Assembly (NCBI GenBank): GCA_017941505.1 | Contig: JAGAWH010000118.1 | Coordinates: 1-10,009 of the forward strand | Reading direction: 5' to 3' | DNA length: 10,009 nucleotides | DNA from: Faecalicoccus sp. | GTDB taxonomy: Bacteria; Bacillota_I; Bacilli_A; Erysipelotrichales; Erysipelotrichaceae | Shown: piece after piece, positions 1 through 6,168 of the stretch | How the letters are laid out: each line of letters opens with the position of its first letter | Numbering within the stretch: position 1 is the first letter of the stretch | Notes under the pieces: model-generated | Told to the model about the DNA's origin: nothing | Seen by the model: the letters and a program-made list of their open reading frames with translations, nothing else | The model's database searches: none | Made by a program: the position numbers and the translations under genes

Positions 1-371
1 AAACAAAGGTGAGGCTTTCCATTTGTCTTTAAAGCCAAAATACAGTCGGTAAAGGCAATTAAACATTTTGTTTGTTCAACTTCAATCATCGGTTCCGGAT
101 ATTCATTAAACCCGGAGACAATCCCAAACCGAATATCCTTCCCCTTAAATATATCCCTTTGGATTCTGGAAAAAATCGCAAAGTGATGCAGTACAGGATA
201 ATCCGATTCATAATGAAAGGAACATCCCATTAAAGGAATACTTTGATATACATAACGGATCAGATGATAAGAAGGCACATTCAATTTTCTTCCGTATTGT
301 TTAAAGATATCATCGTCTACAGGATAAAAATGAAACATAGGGTTTAATCGTTTTATTCGTTCTACTCTCAT
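1..371 (-). CDS. Partial conserved protein, DUF4867-like (C-terminus beyond left edge)
   Basis: The first 123 codons of a leftward gene are present, and the reading frame is open to the window edge. The ATG at 371 follows an AGGAGG Shine-Dalgarno site with about 5 bases between. The alternative ATG at 376 reaches a stop after two codons. The translation begins MRVERIKRLNPMFHFYPVDD and has no signal peptide or membrane segment. A stretch near residues 74-108 (DIFKGKDIRFGIVSG, then a run ending FTDCILAL) recalls DUF4867 proteins, which are small uncharacterised, possibly cupin-like proteins found beside tagatose and galactitol sugar genes. That assignment is from memory of the family pattern and is tentative. 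The gene lies 48 bases after the GatZ/KbaZ-like gene, but an intrinsic-terminator-like hairpin separates them, so expression probably depends on read-through. A role in sugar-phosphate metabolism is inferred from position only. Confidence 0.6.
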   Translation of the reverse strand, partial: MRVERIKRLNPMFHFYPVDDDIFKQYGRKLNVPSYHLIRYVYQSIPLMGCSFHYESDYPVLHHFAIFSRIQRDIFKGKDIRFGIVSGFNEYPEPMIEVEQTKCLIAFTDCILALKTNGKPHLC

Positions 372-382
372 ATCATCCTCCT

Positions 383-411
383 AAAAAGAGAAGCACTTCA
401 TGTACTTCTCT
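383..411 (-). terminator. Intrinsic terminator or attenuator inside the operon
   Basis: On the minus strand, AGAGAAGTAC and GTGCTTCTCT form a 10-bp stem (387-396 with 402-411) containing one U-G pair and closing a 5-base loop. A run of five U residues follows directly. The hairpin lies between the stop of the GatZ/KbaZ-like gene and the start of the DUF4867-like gene, and the Shine-Dalgarno site of the latter begins right after the U run. I see no convincing promoter between hairpin and gene. It therefore probably acts as a partial terminator that lowers expression of the distal genes. Confidence 0.6.
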
Positions 412-419
412 ATTTCCCA

Positions 420-1754
420 TTAGCGGAATAACTGCTCCTGATGAGTCGCATACAAATATTCATCAATGGTATTTTTAATTCTGTCTTTGATCAACACTTC
501 CGGATCGTTTTCAATAAGGCCTTCCCGTACACGGGTATATTGAATCGGCATAAACTGAGTTAAGGCTGCCAACGAAATACCATATGTTCTTAAGTTTTGG
601 ATCATCTTATCTCTGGCTGCACTTACCTCAGGAGAACCCATATAGTATCTGGCTCTATCCGAAAATGACAATTTCCGTTTAAACCACTTCTCATCTTCAT
701 TGCCATGATAATATTTCTGCCAATTCTTTGGGTTTCCGATCATCGATTTTTCCAATATATCGATAAAATGCGACTTTTCATCCTCTTTTCCATGCATGAT
801 CAAATCTTCCATATACGCTAAGGAGAACAATGCTTCCCGCATGGCATAGGTTAGCCCGGGGCCGACCTTTAAAATTCCGACACCATCTTCGACCAGTTCT
901 TTTAATTTATATTTGGTCTGATAATCGGTAGAATGTCCTTCAAAGACAAGACTAGGATATTCTTTAATACTGGACATAAGATCTTTAGCCTTTGCTCGGT
1001 CATATTCGGTACATCCGGCGTCTTTTTCTTCGACACCGGGCTGTACCACAACCGCAATCACATCTTTCCAGGTATCTTCTAAATGCTGGGCTTCAAAAGC
1101 CTTCTCAAAGGCAGTTACGGTGGCCTTAAAATCTTCTACACGCGTAACCTGCATACCGGCATTGGGGTCCTGGGCACCGCCGGGAATCGGAACCTCACTG
1201 CCTACTACATAAACCGGTCGTATCGCATTTGGATTTGTCTTAACCAGTTTTTGATACGCATCTTCACAAACTCTTGCCAGCATAGCTCCGCGTCTGGCAA
1301 TGGTTTCATCGCTTAAACGAGTATTTGGATCATCATCGGCTACCTTCATGCTGGTATCGATATGGATCTTCGTAAAGCCTGCCATCACATAATCATGTAC
1401 CAGTCTTTTGGCATATTCCATGGCTTCTTTTTCATTGCGGTCCACTACCGTCAACGGTCCTAGATGATCTCCGCCTAAGAAGATACGATCTTTTGAGACT
1501 CCTATCTTATCGGCAAGAGCGTATACAAAATCTCTGAAATCTGCCGGTTTCATCCCTGTATAGCCACCGTTTTGATCGACCTGGTTAGCGGTCGATTCAA
1601 TCAATACACAGGAGTCATCTCTTTTTGCGCACTCCAGTGCCGCTTCAATCACATAATTGTTCGCACTGCAGCAGGAATAGATTCCTACAGCCTGCCCGGC
1701 TTTCTGCAGTTCAACAATTCTTTTTAACGGATTACTATTCATATTTATTACCAT
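420..1754 (-). CDS. gatZ: GatZ/KbaZ-family protein (class II tagatose-bisphosphate aldolase non-catalytic subunit or related sugar-phosphate epimerase)
   Basis: The 444-residue protein has the full length of the GatZ/KbaZ (AgaZ) family, a TIM-barrel family. Family signatures are visible: VGIYSCCSAN (23-32), STANQVDQNGGYTGM (54-68), GGDHLGP (94-100), KIHIDTSM (129-136), VGSEVPIPGG (184-193), VVVQPGVE (235-242), FEGHSTDYQT (271-280) and ILKVGPGLT (294-302). In enterobacteria such proteins support the GatY/KbaY aldolase that cleaves tagatose-1,6-bisphosphate. No gatY/kbaY, lacC or lacD lies in this window. Some family members have been reported, from memory, to act as fructose-6-phosphate/tagatose-6-phosphate 4-epimerases. 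His97, Glu187, Glu272 and His274 are candidate metal or active-site residues by conservation. I chose the ATG at 1754, which overlaps the lacB stop (TAATG) and has GGAG 13 bases upstream; the in-frame ATG at 1742 has no Shine-Dalgarno site. Family identity is secure, exact reaction is not. Confidence 0.9.
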   Translation of the reverse strand: MVINMNSNPLKRIVELQKAGQAVGIYSCCSANNYVIEAALECAKRDDSCVLIESTANQVDQNGGYTGMKPADFRDFVYALADKIGVSKDRIFLGGDHLGPLTVVDRNEKEAMEYAKRLVHDYVMAGFTKIHIDTSMKVADDDPNTRLSDETIARRGAMLARVCEDAYQKLVKTNPNAIRPVYVVGSEVPIPGGAQDPNAGMQVTRVEDFKATVTAFEKAFEAQHLEDTWKDVIAVVVQPGVEEKDAGCTEYDRAKAKDLMSSIKEYPSLVFEGHSTDYQTKYKLKELVEDGVGILKVGPGLTYAMREALFSLAYMEDLIMHGKEDEKSHFIDILEKSMIGNPKNWQKYYHGNEDEKWFKRKLSFSDRARYYMGSPEVSAARDKMIQNLRTYGISLAALTQFMPIQYTRVREGLIENDPEVLIKDRIKNTIDEYLYATHQEQLFR

Positions 1755-2269
1755 TAATCGTGGTATTCTCCACGATCCCACTTATCTAAAAATTCATCGA
1801 AAATATGATCGTCATCCATCGCATTATTCTCCATCTCAATCGCATTGATCTTATCGATCAACCGTTTATTGGCAGGTGTTTCTTTATAGGTGGTGGAAAA
1901 GAAGGCGTCGATGATATCCTCAATCATCCCGATTCCGGATACACGTCCCCCTACTCCTAACACATTACAATCGAGTTCTTCCCTGGCATATATAGCTGCA
2001 GCTACATCCCCGACCAATGCACACCGTGTTCCCTTGACCTTTTGTACCGCATTAGTGATGCCGACACCGGTTCCGCAAAGCACAAGGCCTAAATCACACT
2101 GCCCGGAAACGACCTGAACAGCTACCTTTCTTCCGTAAATGGGATAATGTGTTCTTTCAAAATCATAAGTTCCGCAGTCAACGACTTCAAATCCCTTTTT
2201 TTGTAAGTAATCTTTAATATGATCTTTAATATCTGTGACAATATGGTCACATCCAATCGCAACTTTCAT
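1754..2269 (-). CDS. lacB: Galactose-6-phosphate isomerase subunit LacB
   Basis: LacB pairs with LacA in the cytoplasm to convert D-galactose-6-phosphate to D-tagatose-6-phosphate in the tagatose-6-phosphate pathway. The 171-residue protein is of standard length and matches LacB from end to end: [13 protein letters not shown] at the start, [16 protein letters not shown] (31-46), [12 protein letters not shown] (64-75) with the RpiB-type catalytic cysteine Cys65, and the characteristic tail [12 protein letters not shown]. It belongs to the LacAB/RpiB sugar-phosphate isomerase fold. The gene starts 9 bases after lacA with a modest AGGTAGA ribosome-binding site, and its stop overlaps the ATG of the next gene (TAATG). 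Both points indicate translational coupling within one operon. Cys65 is present, so this should be the subunit contributing that residue; LacA has Asp at the matching place. Confidence 0.96.
   Translation of the reverse strand: MKVAIGCDHIVTDIKDHIKDYLQKKGFEVVDCGTYDFERTHYPIYGRKVAVQVVSGQCDLGLVLCGTGVGITNAVQKVKGTRCALVGDVAAAIYAREELDCNVLGVGGRVSGIGMIEDIIDAFFSTTYKETPANKRLIDKINAIEMENNAMDDDHIFDEFLDKWDRGEYHD
1757..1776 (-). promoter_or_regulatory. Hairpin over the ribosome-binding site of the GatZ/KbaZ-like gene
   Basis: A perfect 7-bp inverted repeat (ATCGTGG, 6-base loop, CCACGAT) covers the last codons of lacB. It includes part of the GGAG that would serve the overlapping downstream start at 1754. 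A ribosome finishing lacB would melt it, which would tie translation of the downstream gene to lacB. The repeat is seen directly; the function is inferred. Confidence 0.4.
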
Positions 2270-2278
2270 ATGTTCTAC

Positions 2279-2710
2279 CTAACCCATCTTATTCAACATA
2301 TCGACACGAATTTGATGTCTGCCACCGGAATACTTAGCCTCACAGAACCGCTTTGCGATATTGCACGCAACCACATCACCTAAGATTCCGGAGCCCATGG
2401 TAATGACATTGGCATTGTTGTGATCTCTTGTCATTTTAGCAGAATGTTCATCATTTAATTCAGCACATATCACATACTTATATTTATCTGCAACCATAAA
2501 GGGACCTACCCCAAATTCATCAATAATAATTCCTTTATTGTTCTCGGGATCTTCCAGAACAATACTGACAACCTTCATCGATGCTTCATAAAAGCCAACA
2601 TCTCCTTTCGGTGTCAGATCCTCAATCGCAAATCCTTTGTTCGTTAAGTATTTCAATACGATATTTTTAAGTCCCAATCCTTTTTTATCGGATCCAATCA
2701 CAATACGCAT
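2279..2710 (-). CDS. lacA: Galactose-6-phosphate isomerase subunit LacA
   Basis: LacA is the partner of LacB in the isomerisation of galactose-6-phosphate to tagatose-6-phosphate. The 143-residue protein matches the usual length of about 142 and carries the LacA hallmarks: MRIVIGSDKKG at the start, GIIIDEFGVGPFMVADK (60-76), MTRDHNNANVITMGS (93-107) and the C-terminal GGRHQIRVDMLNKM (129-142). An open frame extends 16 codons further upstream, but the ATG at 2710 is preceded by GGAGATAAGTAT, a good Shine-Dalgarno site, and begins with the conserved N-terminus. The site overlaps the lacG stop codon (TAGGAG), with 11 bases between the genes. The position equivalent to the LacB catalytic cysteine is Asp64, as usual for LacA, so the two subunits are expected to work together rather than alone. 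Confidence 0.96.
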   Translation of the reverse strand: MRIVIGSDKKGLGLKNIVLKYLTNKGFAIEDLTPKGDVGFYEASMKVVSIVLEDPENNKGIIIDEFGVGPFMVADKYKYVICAELNDEHSAKMTRDHNNANVITMGSGILGDVVACNIAKRFCEAKYSGGRHQIRVDMLNKMG

Positions 2711-2721
2711 ATACTTATCTC

Positions 2722-4125
2722 CTATACTTCTCTTGTATCGATGACACGCTTGAACCAATATGCAGAAGTCTTTGGATATCTTTTCTGTGTCTTATAATCC
2801 ACATAGAATAATCCGTAGCGTTTGTTGTAGCCATTGGACCAGGAGAACATATCCTGTAAAGACCATAGGAAATATCCCTTGACATTCACGCCACCTTCAA
2901 TGGCTCTGTATAGCCATTGAAGATGTTCCCTTATATAATCGATTCTCGGTTCATCAAAAATCATTCCATCTTCAAAATCGTCCTTATATCCCATTCCGTT
3001 TTCGGTGATATAAATGGCTTTATAGTTTGGATACTGGCGTTTGATCCTCAGCAGCGTATCATACATACCTTCCGGATAAATCAGCCAATCCCAATCGGTT
3101 GTTGGGATTCCCTCTTTAAAGACACGCTCTCCGATGCCTTTTAACTTAAACCGCTTGCTGCCTTTTTTACCGGTTCCGTTATGTTGAAGAATGCTCTCTT
3201 TACCATCATCGGCCTTTAAGAAATTGCTGGCATAATAATTTACACCTAAATAATCGATAAGCTTTGCGGCTTCGATCTGCTCTTTTTCATCCTGAGGATC
3301 CACACTGAATTCACCGTTGTATAATCTCATCAGATCTTGAATGACAGCCATGGTCTCATCGGTATATTTTCCGATAAAGGTCGCATCCAAAAGAAACTGG
3401 TTGGCAAGGATATCATCTCTTTTAGCGGCAAGCCTATCCCCTGCATGATTTGGATCGTACGGGTACTTGGTTTCAATGGCGTGAATCACACCAATCTTGC
3501 CCGGATAATTTCCCTTTTTAAAGGCAAGAGCGGCTTTGGCATGCGCTACCATAATTCCATGCATCGATTTCACAGCACTTGGTACATCCAATTGAATACA
3601 TGGCGGGAAGGTCCCTTCTATATATTGATTGGTAGAAATCGGCCATACCTCGTTAAAGGTAAACCAATACGTTACTTCATCTTTATATTCTTCAAAGCAG
3701 AATTTGGCATAGTCGACATAAGCATCAATGGTATCGCGATTTAAGAAATCGCCTTTTGAGTGTAAAGCGTCCGGTGTATCAAAATGATGGAGAGTCACAT
3801 ATGGTTCTACATGACGCTTACGGCACTCCTTAAACAATCTATGATAAAAGTCGACACCCTCCGGATTGATTTCTCCTTTTCCTTCCGGAAGAATCCGTGA
3901 CCAAGCGATGGAGATACGAATCGCCTTGATATGGAACTTTTCACACAGCTTCAAGTCATCGGGATATCTATGATAAAAATCACTGGCAGGATCTGCCTTG
4001 AATTTCCCCTGTTTTTCTAAATAATCATCCCAGGCAACCTTCCCTTTGCCATAAGCCCTGGTACTGCCTTCGCATTGATAAGCTGCCGTTGCCCCGCCAA
4101 ATACGAAATCATCATTAAATTTCAT
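2722..4125 (-). CDS. lacG: 6-phospho-beta-galactosidase LacG
   Basis: LacG is a cytoplasmic glycoside hydrolase family 1 enzyme that splits lactose-6-phosphate into glucose and galactose-6-phosphate. The 467-residue protein is the normal length of about 468. The acid/base is Glu159 in TFNEV and the nucleophile is Glu375 in YITENGMG. The phosphate-binding triad of the lactococcal enzyme, Ser428, Lys435 and Tyr437, is kept in FSWSNGYNKRYGLFYVDY. The N-terminal FGGATAAYQCEG (9-20) is the usual GH1 sugar-binding motif. I chose the ATG at 4125 because AGGAGATTGAA precedes it; a start 7 codons further upstream would lie before that site. The gene begins one base after the lacE stop. Keeping the triad and the LacG-like start supports 6-phospho-beta-galactosidase rather than 6-phospho-beta-glucosidase. 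The neighbouring LacF, LacE and LacAB agree. Confidence 0.96.
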   Translation of the reverse strand: MKFNDDFVFGGATAAYQCEGSTRAYGKGKVAWDDYLEKQGKFKADPASDFYHRYPDDLKLCEKFHIKAIRISIAWSRILPEGKGEINPEGVDFYHRLFKECRKRHVEPYVTLHHFDTPDALHSKGDFLNRDTIDAYVDYAKFCFEEYKDEVTYWFTFNEVWPISTNQYIEGTFPPCIQLDVPSAVKSMHGIMVAHAKAALAFKKGNYPGKIGVIHAIETKYPYDPNHAGDRLAAKRDDILANQFLLDATFIGKYTDETMAVIQDLMRLYNGEFSVDPQDEKEQIEAAKLIDYLGVNYYASNFLKADDGKESILQHNGTGKKGSKRFKLKGIGERVFKEGIPTTDWDWLIYPEGMYDTLLRIKRQYPNYKAIYITENGMGYKDDFEDGMIFDEPRIDYIREHLQWLYRAIEGGVNVKGYFLWSLQDMFSWSNGYNKRYGLFYVDYKTQKRYPKTSAYWFKRVIDTREV

Positions 4126-4126
4126 T

Positions 4127-5791
4127 TCAATCTCCTTTTTTCTCATCTAAGATAGAAAACACAAATTCTAAGGCCTTCTCCGGATCACGGGTTAAGGAAA
4201 TATACTGTTTACCCTGGCAGGCTGTACTCTTAATTCCTAAACGCTCGGTATCCTTTTTAAGATCCTCGTAGTTATTGGCAACCTGCGGGGCAAGAATGAC
4301 TAAATCAAAGTCTTTCAACATATCGTAATGCGCCCCATAAGAACCGGCAGCCGTGGTCATTTTGATACCTTTGGCCTTAGCGCCTTCAGCTAACGCATTG
4401 GCAAGTAATCCACTGGTTCCGCCACCTGCACATAACACAAGAACACGTTTCTCGTTAACAACATCGGAAGAGATCTCAACCGGCTTTTCTTCCAGCGATT
4501 CTTCCATTCTATCCAGTATCGCTTCGGCTTCTTCTTCCTTGCATTTCTGTGAGTCATAGACCTTAAAGAATGGATAGTAAATCAGAAAGTCTAAAGCCGA
4601 TGCCCCAAGAACATACACAATTGTTAATAATCCCATTCCGCATCCCAGAACAATACCGATCGGTGCCGGTGTGGTCCATGGCAGAATATACATAAAGCTG
4701 TTCATTTTAAGAACATCTACAAAAATTTTGAACAGCCAGATATTGGCAATCGGTGCCAGAATAAACGGAATGAAGAAAATCGGATTCAAGATCAAAGGTG
4801 CTCCAAACAAGATCGGTTCATTGACTCCAAACAATACCGGTACGGCACTGGCCTTACCTACGGCCGATAACTCCTTTGATTTGGACATAAACGCAAACAT
4901 CAAAGTAATGATCAAGGTTGCTCCTGTTCCTCCCATGGTGGCCACAAACTGCTGGGCACCCGGTGTTAGGATATTGGTTGCGTGTCCTCCTGCCTGATAC
5001 GCTTCCAGGTTCGCCGCAATATTGATGTAGTAGATGGCCGCAACAGCCGGCTCTACGATGGAAGGTCCATGAATACCTACAAACCAGAACAGAGACATGG
5101 CACCATAAATCACAGCTAAGCCAAAATATCCATCGGCAGCGGTAAACAGCGGTTTAAATAACTCAATCACCGCAAACGCAAAGTTTACCCCGGTAAAGCG
5201 TCTAAACAGCCAGTCAAATACGGTCAGCAGCAGAATTGCCGCACCGAAAGGAATCACATCGGCAAAGGTCTGTGAAATATTAGGCGGTACTTCTTTAGGC
5301 ATGTGAATCGTAATGTTGTTCTTAACGCATACTTTATAGACATTACATACGATAAAGGCCACCAAAAAAGCTGTGAGTAATCCTTTCGAACCCATATATC
5401 CTCTGTCAAATCCATTTTCAAGCGGGTCGGCTGCCATCACCAGAAGTCCCACAACACCTGCCATAAAGGTAGAGATATTATTGATCTGGCGATTCACCGG
5501 TAATTCCCGATTCATGGAGTCGGTAAGATTTTTACTGGTGGAACCGGCAACCAATACCGCTAATATTCCCATCGAATAGTTATATGGTTTCATAATTGCG
5601 GTTTCGACTTCAGCTGGCCAATAGAATCCAAAAATATTAGGTACATACGCAATCAGAAGGAAAATACTCGAGAACAATACCACCGGCATAGCCGACATAA
5701 ATCCATCTCGTATTGCCTTTAGATATTTGTTGCGGGAAACTTTATCAAAAAACGGCTTGGCCGCTTCAATTTTAGTAATCAATGTATCCAT
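4127..5791 (-). CDS. lacE: Lactose-specific PTS EIICB component LacE
   Basis: LacE is the membrane permease and phosphotransfer component that brings lactose into the cell as lactose-6-phosphate. The 554-residue protein matches LacE closely. The IIC part (about 1-415) has many hydrophobic segments and the motifs AIRDGFMSAMPVVLFSSIFLL (26-46), PLFTAADG, FWFVGIHGPSIVEPA, GVNEPILFGAPL and MNSFMYILPWTTPAPIG. A charged Glu-rich linker (about 419-446) joins a IIB domain (about 447-549). That domain has the phosphorylated cysteine Cys454 in VLCAGGGTSGLLANAL, and downstream GSYGAHYD and LAPQVANNYEDLKKDTERLGIK. The start at 5791 has a strong AGGAGG site 12 bases after lacF. The cellobiose/chitobiose (CelB) family is the main alternative, but the IIB fusion and the lac neighbours favour lactose. 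Confidence 0.95.
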   Translation of the reverse strand: MDTLITKIEAAKPFFDKVSRNKYLKAIRDGFMSAMPVVLFSSIFLLIAYVPNIFGFYWPAEVETAIMKPYNYSMGILAVLVAGSTSKNLTDSMNRELPVNRQINNISTFMAGVVGLLVMAADPLENGFDRGYMGSKGLLTAFLVAFIVCNVYKVCVKNNITIHMPKEVPPNISQTFADVIPFGAAILLLTVFDWLFRRFTGVNFAFAVIELFKPLFTAADGYFGLAVIYGAMSLFWFVGIHGPSIVEPAVAAIYYINIAANLEAYQAGGHATNILTPGAQQFVATMGGTGATLIITLMFAFMSKSKELSAVGKASAVPVLFGVNEPILFGAPLILNPIFFIPFILAPIANIWLFKIFVDVLKMNSFMYILPWTTPAPIGIVLGCGMGLLTIVYVLGASALDFLIYYPFFKVYDSQKCKEEEAEAILDRMEESLEEKPVEISSDVVNEKRVLVLCAGGGTSGLLANALAEGAKAKGIKMTTAAGSYGAHYDMLKDFDLVILAPQVANNYEDLKKDTERLGIKSTACQGKQYISLTRDPEKALEFVFSILDEKKGD

Positions 5792-5803
5792 AGCTTTCCT
5801 CCT

Positions 5804-6109
5804 CTATCGATATATATCCAATAGACTGTTAATAATGTCTTTTAATAAAATCGTTGTCATTAAATGATCTTGTGCATGGACGGTAATAAATCCAATTTCC
5901 ACATTTTCGCCGCGTGCCTCCTGCTGCAGCAGGGTTGTTTGTGAGCGATGTGCATCATTGAGGCACTCATTGGCTTCACGGATCAATGCGCTGCACTCTT
6001 CAAAGTTACCGGCCTTCGCTCTTTCCAGCGCTAAGAGCAGCTTAGCTCTGGCATCTCCGGAATATGCGACGATTTCAAAACCGATCATTGTTGCTTCATC
6101 TTTGTTCAT
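5804..6109 (-). CDS. lacF: Lactose-specific PTS EIIA component LacF
   Basis: LacF is the soluble phosphocarrier that passes phosphate from HPr to the IIB domain of LacE. The 101-residue protein has the family length and the all-helical composition of the Lac/Cel IIA family, which forms trimers. The phospho-accepting histidine is His78 in ITVHAQDHLM, and the metal-binding Asp81 of the trimer core is also present. Other matches are MIGFEIVAYSGDARAKLLLAL (8-28) and ECLNDAHRSQTTLLQQEA (48-65). The ATG at 6109 follows AAAAGGAGTAATT. The longer open frame (start at 6148) adds a basic stretch that is not part of the family. The gene lies 59 bases after the regulator stop and 12 bases before lacE. 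The 59-base gap contains a 10-bp palindrome, so a separate control point is possible, although I see no good promoter there. Confidence 0.95.
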   Translation of the reverse strand: MNKDEATMIGFEIVAYSGDARAKLLLALERAKAGNFEECSALIREANECLNDAHRSQTTLLQQEARGENVEIGFITVHAQDHLMTTILLKDIINSLLDIYR

Positions 6110-6142
6110 AATTACTCCTTTTCTATTTTCCCTTTTATGTCT

Positions 6143-6152
6143 GAACATGTTC
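6143..6152. repeat. 10-bp palindrome GAACATGTTC upstream of lacF
   Basis: GAACATGTTC reads the same on both strands and sits in the 59-base gap between the regulator and lacF. A second small inverted repeat, ATGAC-AAA-GTCAT (6160-6172), lies beside it and covers the regulator stop codon. Either could be a protein-binding site or an mRNA hairpin. No U-tract follows, so it is not an intrinsic terminator. Confidence 0.35.
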
Positions 6153-6168
6153 TACATTGATGACAAAG

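Noticed and set aside
1083..5579. Several rightward open frames of 68-135 codons across the lac genes, such as 3337-3744
   Set aside because: They are opposite-strand shadows of lacG, lacE, lacB and the GatZ/KbaZ-like gene, without ribosome-binding sites or recognisable protein features.
6110..6148. Longer LacF start adding a basic N-terminal stretch
   Set aside because: The AAAAGGAGTAATT site and the family N-terminus both fix the start at 6109.
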